Below, piece after piece: positions 16,952 to 23,849 of a stretch of 49,411 nt of DNA (position 1 is the first letter of the stretch; each line of letters starts with the position of its first letter). Both the position numbers and the translations under genes were made by a program. This stretch comes from Vreelandella neptunia (lineage in GTDB: Bacteria > Pseudomonadota > Gammaproteobacteria > Pseudomonadales > Halomonadaceae): contig NZ_JAKVTW010000024.1 of the NCBI RefSeq assembly GCF_022489065.1, positions 1-49,411 on the forward strand, given 5' to 3'. Under the pieces are notes generated by a model. It was not told the origin of the DNA. It was given only the letters and a program-made list of their open reading frames with translations, and made no database searches.

Positions 16952-17983
16952 TTAAAGCCAGCTCTTGATCTGATCAGCCACCCGCGCGACCGAAAGACCG
17001 TACATGTCATGCAATGTGGGCAAGGCACCTGCCTCAAGAAACTCGTCAGGCAAACCGATCATGCGGAAAGGCACGTGGACACCGGCCAGCATCAGTTCCC
17101 GTGCAACCGCTTCGCCAAGGCCGCCATTAACCGTGTGATTCTCGGCCGTCACAACAAGACGCCCGCCCTCCCGCGCCGCGGCCACGATTGTGGACACATC
17201 CAATGGCTTGATCGTCGGCACATGCAGCACCGCCACATCGACATTGTCCGCAGCCAGACGTTCGGCCGCATCCAGCGCACGCATGGTCATGATGCCCGAT
17301 GAGACGACAAGAACGTCGCGCCCCTCGCGGATCATCTGCGCACGGCCCAGCTGAAACTTGTAGTCGGGCTTGTGCCGGGTCAGAACCGTGGGAACCTTGC
17401 CCCGCAGCAGACGGGCATAGACCGGACCGTCATGGGCCAGCATCTCGGGCACCATTCCCGCGACATCGCAGGCATCGCAGGGGTCGATCAGCACCATGTT
17501 GGGCAACCCGCGAAAAATCGCCAGATCTTCGGTCGCCTGATGGCTGGGACCATATCCGGTGGTCAGGCCCGGGAGCGCACAGACGATCTTGACCGGCAAA
17601 TTCTCTTCGGCAATCGCCATCGCAATGAAATCATAGGCACGGCGACTGGCAAACACCGCATAAGTGGTGGCGATTGGAATGAACCCTTCACGCGCCATGC
17701 CAGCGGCTGCAGACATCAGCAATTGTTCGGCCATGCCCATTTGATAGAACCGGTCCGGCATCGCCTGCGCAAAGATATGCAGGTCGGTATATTTCGACAG
17801 GTCTGCCGACAGCCCAACGATGCGGTCATCCTTGCGTGCCGCTTGGACCAAGGCTTCGCCAAAGGGGGCTGAAACGGTGTCATAACCTTCGGCGGCAAGG
17901 GATGCGATCATCGCGCTTGTCGCGATCTTTTTGGCGGGCGCTTTGCGGGGTTCGTATTTGCGGGCCATGGATGCGCGGGTCAT
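16952..17983 (-). CDS. Transketolase, C-terminal subunit
   Basis: Carries the pyrimidine-binding and C-terminal domains of a split transketolase. GMAEQ contains the Glu that activates thiamine diphosphate. The following AAGMAREGFIPIATTYAVFA and YGPSHQATEDLAIFRGLPN are typical of transketolase/DXS-like subunits. The ATG at 17983 overlaps the stop of the N subunit (ATGA); a longer frame from 18025 has no reason to be used. With the N subunit it would transfer a two-carbon ketol group. Split pairs are common in bacteria and often serve special sugar pathways rather than the core pentose phosphate cycle. Confidence 0.92.
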   Translation of the reverse strand: MTRASMARKYEPRKAPAKKIATSAMIASLAAEGYDTVSAPFGEALVQAARKDDRIVGLSADLSKYTDLHIFAQAMPDRFYQMGMAEQLLMSAAAGMAREGFIPIATTYAVFASRRAYDFIAMAIAEENLPVKIVCALPGLTTGYGPSHQATEDLAIFRGLPNMVLIDPCDACDVAGMVPEMLAHDGPVYARLLRGKVPTVLTRHKPDYKFQLGRAQMIREGRDVLVVSSGIMTMRALDAAERLAADNVDVAVLHVPTIKPLDVSTIVAAAREGGRLVVTAENHTVNGGLGEAVARELMLAGVHVPFRMIGLPDEFLEAGALPTLHDMYGLSVARVADQIKSWL

Positions 17984-18834
17984 TCGGGTTTTCCTTCTTC
18001 CAGCACGGTGAGGGCCTTTGTCCATTCATCGGCTTCGACACGAATGAAATGGCTCATCTCGCGCTGCTCAAGGAAATCGATGCCCTTACACATGGTGGAA
18101 TTGCAGATAATCACCCGCGGGCGCGGGTCTTTCAGGGCGCGCGCAGCGTCAAAGGCCGCGACCAGCGCTTTGATATCGTTGCCGTCTACCTCTTGGGCAT
18201 ACCACCCGAAAGCGGCCCATTTCGGTGCCTCGGCCCCGACGGCCAATGCGTTGCGGGACGGGCCATCGGCCTGCTGATTGTTGAAGTCGACAATACAGAT
18301 CAGATTGTCGAGCTGCCATTGGACGCCAGACATCACCGCTTCCCAAGTCGAGCCTTCGCCCAACTCACCATCGGACATCAGGTTATAGACAAAAGCAGGG
18401 CTTTTCTTACGCTTCAAACCCAGCGCAGCACCAACGGCGATGCCCAGACCTTGTCCCAGACTTCCGCCAGTGATTTCCATGCCCGGCGTATAAGAGGCCA
18501 TGCCAGACATCGGCATGCGCGAGTCGTCCATCCCGTAGGTTTCAAGCTCTTCTTCCGGCAGAATTCCGGCTTCCATCAGAACGGCATAAAGCGCGATCGC
18601 ATAGTGGCCGATAGAAAGATAGAACCGGTCGCGGCCTTCCCATTCGGGATCATCGGCGCGGTAGTCCAAGGCATGAAAATACGAAACAGCCAGCATATCG
18701 GCAACGCCAAGGGCCTGTCCGATGTAACCTTGTCCCTGTACTTCGCCCATCAGCAGCGCCTTGCGCCGGATGTTCCAGGCACGCATGGCCAAAGACATGT
18801 TCTGCAATGGCCCGGGATGGGCTTCTACACTCAT
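17980..18834 (-). CDS. Transketolase, N-terminal subunit
   Basis: A 284-residue thiamine-diphosphate-binding subunit. Landmarks are GRDRFYLSIGHYAIALYA, GSLGQGLGIAVGAALG and the ThDP/Mg motif SDGELGEGSTWEA...DFNNQQADG. Start at 18834 was chosen for GGGAGGAAAGC directly upstream; the frame extends to 18888 without a better signal. It is first in the minus-strand operon (N subunit, C subunit, SDR) and divergent from the aminotransferase. It works as a heterodimer partner of the next gene product. Confidence 0.92.
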   Translation of the reverse strand: MSVEAHPGPLQNMSLAMRAWNIRRKALLMGEVQGQGYIGQALGVADMLAVSYFHALDYRADDPEWEGRDRFYLSIGHYAIALYAVLMEAGILPEEELETYGMDDSRMPMSGMASYTPGMEITGGSLGQGLGIAVGAALGLKRKKSPAFVYNLMSDGELGEGSTWEAVMSGVQWQLDNLICIVDFNNQQADGPSRNALAVGAEAPKWAAFGWYAQEVDGNDIKALVAAFDAARALKDPRPRVIICNSTMCKGIDFLEQREMSHFIRVEADEWTKALTVLEEGKPE

Positions 18835-18996
18835 GCTTTCCTCCCTTAATCGCCGAAATGCGGCGGTAGGCTTAAGGGGTAGCAGCAAAATGGCGCAATA
18901 TAAGCAATAAAAAGTTCAGAAACTTGTAAGCATAACTTAACAAGCATTCGCGCGGTTCTTGTGTATCACAGGGTCGATGATTTGAGGGAGGACACA
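18835..18996. promoter_or_regulatory. Divergent promoter region, transketolase pair / aminotransferase
   Basis: This 162-bp spacer separates oppositely transcribed operons and is AT-rich in its middle. It contains the second candidate operator (18923-18943). Shared control of both directions from one site is plausible. Confidence 0.6.
18923..18943. promoter_or_regulatory. Candidate operator, copy 2 (divergent promoter)
   Basis: The half-site ACTTAACAA is identical to that of copy 1. The left part, CTTGTAAGC, is a one-base-shifted version of TTGGTAAGT. Across an aligned 19-base core, 15 positions agree with copy 1 (GTAAG, two variable bases, T, one variable base, ACTTAACAA). The similarity between two promoters 3 kb apart is the evidence. 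Confidence 0.5.
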
Positions 18997-20166
18997 GTGT
19001 CAGATCTGATTTTTGCCGATAGCCTGTCGCGGCTTGGAACCGAATCCGCGTTCAGCGTACTGGCCCGGGCACAGGGGCTGGCAGCCAAGGGACATGACAT
19101 CATAAATCTGGGCATCGGTCAGCCGGATTTCCCGACGCCGCCCCATATTGTAGAAGCAGGAATCAAGGCACTGCGCGATGGCCATCATGGCTACACCCCT
19201 GCCAATGGCCTGCCTGCCCTGCGCGAGGCGGTGGCCGATGATCTGCACAAACGCCACGGGACCAAGGTAAATCCCGATCATGTGGTTGTGGTGCCGGGCG
19301 GCAAACCTACGATGTTTTTCGCGGTGTTGATGTTCGGGCAGCCGGGGGTGGAAATCATGTTCCCCGATCCGGGATTTCCGATCTATGAAAGCGTGATCCG
19401 TTACAGTGGTGCAACCGCCGTGCCCATCCGCCTGCACGAATCCGACGGCTTTGCCTTTCGCGCTGACACTGTGCTTGAGCAGATCACACCGCGCACGCGG
19501 CTGATCATCCTGAACAGTCCTGCAAACCCCACCGGCGGTGTCACACCCAAAGCAGAGTTCGACAAACTGGTGGCGGGACTGGAACACCACCCCCATGTCA
19601 CGATCCTGTCGGACGAGATCTATTCACAGATGCTCTATGACGGGCGGACCCATGTTTCGCTTTTGCAGTATCCCGAAATCCGTGACCGGCTGATTGTGCT
19701 GGACGGCTGGTCCAAGACCTATGCGATGACGGGCTGGCGGCTGGGGTTTGCGGTCTGGCCCGAAGCGGCAGTGGAACACGCCACGCGGCTGGCGATCAAT
19801 TGCCATTCCTGTGTCAACGCCAGCGCGCAATATGCCGGCATAGCAGCCCTCACCGGCCCGCAAGACGCAGTTCACTCCATGGTCGCCCAGTTCGATACGC
19901 GACGCAAAATCATTGTCGACGGGTTGAATGCGCTGCCTGGCGTCCGCTGCACCAACCCCGGCGGCGCATTCTATGCCTTTGCCAATATCGCCGATACCGG
20001 ACTGACCTCGGCACAGGCGCAGGATTTGTTTTTGGACAAGGCCGGTGTCGCAACAATCGCAGGCACATCCTTTGGCGCTATGGGCGAAGGGTATCTGCGG
20101 TTTTCCTATGCCAATTCTGCCGAAAACATCCAAACCGCGCTTGGTCGTATCGCGGCTCTGCTTTGA
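18997..20166 (+). CDS. PLP-dependent aminotransferase, class I/II
   Basis: A 389-residue fold-type I aminotransferase of the aspartate/alanine aminotransferase type. Landmarks are NLGIGQPDFPTPPHI at the N-terminus, NSPANPTGG, SDEIYSQMLYDG, and the Schiff-base Lys in GWSKTYAMTGWRLGF. A C-terminal Arg in LRFSYANS binds the substrate carboxylate. GTG 18997 is chosen because GGGAGG lies just before it; the frame is open from 18961. It is co-transcribed with the full-length transketolase (16 bp apart) and could interconvert a 2-oxo acid and an amino acid in the same pathway. Confidence 0.9.
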   Translation: MSDLIFADSLSRLGTESAFSVLARAQGLAAKGHDIINLGIGQPDFPTPPHIVEAGIKALRDGHHGYTPANGLPALREAVADDLHKRHGTKVNPDHVVVVPGGKPTMFFAVLMFGQPGVEIMFPDPGFPIYESVIRYSGATAVPIRLHESDGFAFRADTVLEQITPRTRLIILNSPANPTGGVTPKAEFDKLVAGLEHHPHVTILSDEIYSQMLYDGRTHVSLLQYPEIRDRLIVLDGWSKTYAMTGWRLGFAVWPEAAVEHATRLAINCHSCVNASAQYAGIAALTGPQDAVHSMVAQFDTRRKIIVDGLNALPGVRCTNPGGAFYAFANIADTGLTSAQAQDLFLDKAGVATIAGTSFGAMGEGYLRFSYANSAENIQTALGRIAALL

Positions 20167-20181
20167 TCTGAGAGAACTGAA

Positions 20182-22146
20182 ATGACCGACATACAATCCA
20201 TGGCCAATGCCATCCGGTTTCTGGCGCTTGATTCCATTCTGAACGCGGGCGAAGGCCATCAGGGCGTGCCGCTGGGCATGGCCGAGATCGCGGCGACCCT
20301 GTACGCGCGCCATCTAAAGGCCAACCCCGATGATCCGCAGTGGCATGACCGCGACCGTGTTGTGCTGTCAAACGGGCATGGCTCACTGTTGCTTTATTCA
20401 CTGCTTAACCTGTCGGGGTACAAGCCCGTGACGGTTGAGGCACTAAAGACCTTCCGGCGGCTCGGGTCGGTCTGTGCCGGCCACCCCGAGATTGAACAAC
20501 ATGCCGGAATAGAGATCACCACAGGCATGTTGGGACAGGGCATTGCCTGTGCCGTGGGCATGGCCGTGGCCGAGTCGCGGCTGGCGGGAGAGTTTGGCGA
20601 CGATCTGGTGGATCACCGCACTTGGGCCTTTGTCGGCGATGGCTGTCTGCAAGAAGGCGTCGGACAAGAGGCCATCTCGCTGGCGGGTCATTTGCGCCTG
20701 GGCAAGCTGACGTTCCTGTGGGATGATAACCAGATCACCGACGACGGCAGCACCGATCTCGCCCTGAGCGAGAACGTACCAGCACGGTTTCGCGCGGCGG
20801 GCTGGCAGGTGCAGTCGGTTGACGGTCACGACATCGAAGCTATCTCAAAGGCGCTTGATGCCGCAAAGGCCGACCCGCGCCCCTCACTTTTGGCCTGTCA
20901 CACAACCATTGCGCGGGGAATCCCCCGCCTGCAAGGACAGCGCGGCGGTCACAGCGCGCCTCTGGTGCCGCAGGACCGCGTTGAGGCCTGCAAAATGCTT
21001 GGCTGGAACCATGGTGCGTTCGACATTCCCGACAGCATTCGCGCCGATTGGCACACGGCGATGGATCGGGGTCGCGTTGCACAGGCAGACTGGCAACAAC
21101 GCCTTTCAACGGCCCCCACTGCGGTGGAATTCCAGCGCTGGCAGGCAGGGGATTTGCCCCAATTCCACGCCACGACCATGGCCGCGCTCAAGGCGGCCAG
21201 CGTTGCGCATGACGCGCCGCGCCCGACCATTCTGTCGTCAGGTGATGTCTGCGATGGCCTAAACACTGACCTGCCGGAATTGCAGGTGCTGTGCGCGGAC
21301 CTTGAGGCGCCAACAGATCACAAACGCAGCCGCCGCGCCTTTTCCGCGACGGTGCAAAATGGCAGCTATGTGCATTGCGGTGTGCGCGAACATCTGATGG
21401 GTGCCATGGCCTGTGGAATTGCGGCCCATGGTGGCCTGCGCCCGGTGAATGTGACCTATCTTGCATTTGCAGATTATGAACGCCCCGCCATGCGGATGGC
21501 GGCATTGATGGGGCTGCCTGCGCTGTTTGCGTTCAGCCATGACTCCATCGGGGTCGGCAGCAACGGACCGACCCATCAACCGGTGGAAATTCTGGCCTCG
21601 TTCCGGTCCATGCCGAACTTCCACGTGTTCCGCCCCGCCGATGCCCTTGAGACTGTCGAGGCATGGGAGCTGGCGATGGCACGGCGCGACGGGCCATGCT
21701 TGTTTGCTCTTTCGCGCCAACCTGCCGCACCGCTGCCCGTGCGAAGCGGTGAGAACCTGACGGCAAAAGGCGCATATCTTGTGTCCCCCCCTGACGAGCA
21801 GCGCGACATCACCCTGATCGCTACTGGCACCGAAGTGGGGGTGGCACTTGATGCGCGCACCAAACTGAAGGCCTCGGGCATCCGCGCCGCCGTGGTCTCG
21901 ATGCCCTCGTGGGAGCTGTTCGCGGCGCAGCCTGACGCCTACCGCGCCGACGTTCTGGGCACCGTGCCTCGCATCGGTATCGAGGCGGCGCTGCGGTTCG
22001 GCTGGGACAGGTGGCTGCGGCCTGACGATCCATTCGTCGGGATGACAGGCTTTGGTGCGTCGGACAAATCCGAAACCTTGTACGCCCATTTCGGGATCAC
22101 CGCGGACAATGTCGCGCAAGTTGCGCGCGACAGACTTAGCGTCTGA
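20182..22146 (+). CDS. tkt: Transketolase (full length)
   Basis: A 654-residue single-chain transketolase, cytoplasmic, ThDP- and Mg-dependent, transferring a glycolaldehyde unit between sugar phosphates or related ketoses. The ThDP motif is GDGCLQEGVGQEA...DDNQITDDG. The catalytic Glu lies in CGVREHLMGAMACG, and the substrate-binding His in HDSIGVGSNGPTHQPVE is conserved. It is a second transketolase at the same locus as the split pair, on the opposite strand. Having both suggests a dedicated carbon pathway and not just housekeeping duplication. Confidence 0.94.
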   Translation: MTDIQSMANAIRFLALDSILNAGEGHQGVPLGMAEIAATLYARHLKANPDDPQWHDRDRVVLSNGHGSLLLYSLLNLSGYKPVTVEALKTFRRLGSVCAGHPEIEQHAGIEITTGMLGQGIACAVGMAVAESRLAGEFGDDLVDHRTWAFVGDGCLQEGVGQEAISLAGHLRLGKLTFLWDDNQITDDGSTDLALSENVPARFRAAGWQVQSVDGHDIEAISKALDAAKADPRPSLLACHTTIARGIPRLQGQRGGHSAPLVPQDRVEACKMLGWNHGAFDIPDSIRADWHTAMDRGRVAQADWQQRLSTAPTAVEFQRWQAGDLPQFHATTMAALKAASVAHDAPRPTILSSGDVCDGLNTDLPELQVLCADLEAPTDHKRSRRAFSATVQNGSYVHCGVREHLMGAMACGIAAHGGLRPVNVTYLAFADYERPAMRMAALMGLPALFAFSHDSIGVGSNGPTHQPVEILASFRSMPNFHVFRPADALETVEAWELAMARRDGPCLFALSRQPAAPLPVRSGENLTAKGAYLVSPPDEQRDITLIATGTEVGVALDARTKLKASGIRAAVVSMPSWELFAAQPDAYRADVLGTVPRIGIEAALRFGWDRWLRPDDPFVGMTGFGASDKSETLYAHFGITADNVAQVARDRLSV

Positions 22147-22519
22147 CGTGCGGCTTGTGATTTCCCCAAAGCACGGGTGACGGGATTCGCCTTGCCAAGC
22201 AAATGTCAGCAGCTTTTGGAAACGAGCCGTTGTTGTTACAAGCCGTTGGGAAGTCGAGAAGATAATCAAGGCCCGGAAAGGCCCCGATGCCGAAGACCTC
22301 AGCGACCTTGATGCACTGAGCGCGCCGTTCGTATTTTGTCGCGGCTCGGCGCGCGAAATTGCGCGGTGATTTCCGCAATGGCGGGTCTGGGCTTGGATCA
22401 AACCGAAATCCGGCTGATCGCAGACCGGGGTCGAGTCCGGTAGGGGACAGATTGACACCTAGGTGTTTGATCCCATGGTTTGATGGTGCGATCCTTTCTC
22501 AGGAATGGAAGGAAGCACT
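22147..22519. other. Gap; leader of IS481-type remnant at its right end
   Basis: No protein-coding gene is recognised. The right part (from about 22440) reads as the leader of the transposase that starts at 22520, with GGAAGGA about eight bases before the ATG. The left part probably holds the end of the transketolase transcript. Confidence 0.4.
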
Positions 22520-22552
22520 ATGGGTCAAGTTCGTCACGGCAGCGCCACGATC

Positions 22553-22591
22553 CCTTTGACCGGCAGGGCATCAGCATGATGCCCGAGAGGG
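22553..22591 (+). repeat. Mini double-hairpin element, copy C (39 bp)
   Basis: Lies between ATC (22550-22552) and GCG (22592). The left part CCTTTGACCGGCA is the most diverged of the set. The second stem GGGCATCA/TGATGCCC (loop GCA) is perfect over 8 bp, and the end GAGAGGG is conserved. Removal restores the codons for T-I-A-H-A-V. Confidence 0.8.
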
Positions 22592-22623
22592 GCGCACGCT
22601 GTCCGAGCAACAATAAAGCGATC

Positions 22624-22660
22624 CGTTGCCCGGCAGTCGCTGCTTGCAGCGATGAGAGGC
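22624..22660 (+). repeat. Mini double-hairpin element, copy D (37 bp), deletion junction
   Basis: Begins CGTTGCCCGGCAGT, second stem CGCTGC/GCAGCG around TT, ends ATGAGAGGC (last base differs from the usual G). The 5' flank is codon 20-21 of the transposase (AAGCGATC) and the 3' flank is about codon 132 (GGGTTC). The copy therefore marks a deletion and is probably a hybrid of two former insertions. Confidence 0.8.
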
Positions 22661-22675
22661 GGGTTCTTTCATATC

Positions 22676-22712
22676 CATTGCCCGGCATTGCATGTTTACA
22701 TGCACGAGAGGG
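22676..22712 (+). repeat. Mini double-hairpin element, copy E (37 bp)
   Basis: Begins CATTGCCCGGCATT, second stem GCATGT/ACATGC around TT, ends ACGAGAGGG. It separates ATC (22673-22675) from GAC (22713). Removal gives the continuous family sequence GFFHI-DI. Confidence 0.85.
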
Positions 22713-22797
22713 GACATTCCCGAGGTGCAGACCGCCGAGGGCAAGCTCCATCTCTTCGTGGGCATTGACCGTACCATCAAGTTCGCAGTGCGTTTGC

Positions 22798-23319
22798 TCA
22801 AGTCTTCAAATCCAGTTCCATGAAAATCAGCCAGGATCGCATATCCTGATCCAAAGGGTAGTAGGGCTTGATTCGGCAAAACCCGAGCCGCTCATAAAGG
22901 CCCTGCGCTTCGTTCTGGAGCGGCCCGGTATCCAAACGCATCAGGCTGTACCCAATCTGGCGGGCTTCCTTGATGATGCGCGCCCCAAGTGCCTGGCCGA
23001 TGCCCTGGCCGTGGTGCGCAGAGGTGACGAACATGCGCTTCATTTCGCAAATACCGTCGCCCAGATTGTGCAGCGCGACACATCCGACGACATTTTGGCC
23101 ATCTTTCGCGACCAGAAGACGCCCGCGTGGCGGCGCAAAATGTCCAGGAAGATTGGTCAGTTCGGCCTCGAATGCCGCCGCGTCAAAGTATTTGTCGATA
23201 AGGTTGCGGTACTGCGCATGACGGGTTTGATGCCAAGCCACGAAAGATCGCATGAGACCGCGGACAGCGTCCATCTCATCGGTCGTCTTTGCCTGAGAGA
23301 TAGTAAGCATGATGATCAC
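22798..23319 (-). CDS. GNAT-family N-acetyltransferase
   Basis: A 173-residue acetyl-CoA-dependent acetyltransferase. The fold core is seen in GRLLVAKDGQNVVGCVALHNLG (beta strands), MKRMFVTSAHHGQGIGQALGARII (motif A with the acetyl-CoA pyrophosphate loop, GQGIGQ) and LYERLGFCRIKPY (C-terminal motif). The ATG at 23319 is followed in frame by another at 23310; neither is favoured by a clear site. The gene ends against the IS481-type relic. Substrate is unknown. Confidence 0.88.
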   Translation of the reverse strand: MIIMLTISQAKTTDEMDAVRGLMRSFVAWHQTRHAQYRNLIDKYFDAAAFEAELTNLPGHFAPPRGRLLVAKDGQNVVGCVALHNLGDGICEMKRMFVTSAHHGQGIGQALGARIIKEARQIGYSLMRLDTGPLQNEAQGLYERLGFCRIKPYYPLDQDMRSWLIFMELDLKT

Positions 23320-23412
23320 TCGATTTCGATGTCACGTCGGCAGTTTGCTGACGGATCGTCATGATTGGTGCATCAAGGGGACAGATCTGATCTGCCCCCT
23401 CTGTTGATAGCT

Positions 23413-23694
23413 TCAGGTCGCGGCGTTGGCCGTTTCCGGTCCGAAGGTGCTTTTGATCTCGGCCACAAGATCAGCCGGAAAGCCACCCTCCTTGGCGTGA
23501 CGGTAAATTGCGTCGGCGCTGTCGGCCTCGTGAACGCAGTAAAGCTTGTCGCCCGCCGCATAGGTGTGGTGCCAGACGTAAGGGACGCCGAGACCATCAA
23601 CGACAGCATTCGATTTTTTTGAAATCCCGCAAAGCTCTTCCGCCGTCAGCTTTTCGGCGCCGGGAATGTTTCTTTCAACGATGAACTTGGGCAT
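23413..23694 (-). CDS. DUF4242-type small protein
   Basis: A 93-residue protein beginning MPKFIVERNIPGAEKLTAEEL. It has KLYCVHEADSADAIYRHAKEGGFPAD, typical of the DUF4242 / SCO4226-like group of small ferredoxin-fold proteins, some of which bind nickel. Start at 23694 has AAGGAG in the right place; the frame extends to 23718. It is divergent from the ATPase-LuxR regulator, a pairing that suggests the regulator controls it. Function is not established. Confidence 0.85.
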   Translation of the reverse strand: MPKFIVERNIPGAEKLTAEELCGISKKSNAVVDGLGVPYVWHHTYAAGDKLYCVHEADSADAIYRHAKEGGFPADLVAEIKSTFGPETANAAT

Positions 23695-23849
23695 GCTGCT
23701 ACTCCTTGTCGGTTGCATGGAGCCAGTCTGTCGCTTCGTTGCAGCGGCCGCATCGGGAGGACTACCTATTTTTTGCCATCGTACGCCCTATTTTCCGGCC
23801 AATGCGGTGGCAGCATACAGGTTTGCCAAGTGCTGCTATCATGGTCGTC

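Larger units (their letters stand above)
22520..22800 (+). pseudogene. IS481-type transposase remnant with three mini-elements and deletions
   Basis: Start at 22520 gives MGQVRHGSATI. After removal of insert 22553-22591 it continues AHAVRATIKR, the normal N-terminus of IS481-type transposases of this group. Insert 22624-22660 then separates this from IGFFHI (22661-22675), which lies about 110 codons further along in intact relatives. Insert 22676-22712 precedes DIPEVQTAEGKLHLFVGIDR and TIKFAV, the start of the integrase core. The frame ends near 22800 at the GNAT gene, so the catalytic remainder (about 170 codons) is gone. The gene is a relic that records repeated mini-element insertion and one deletion between two copies. 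Confidence 0.8.
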
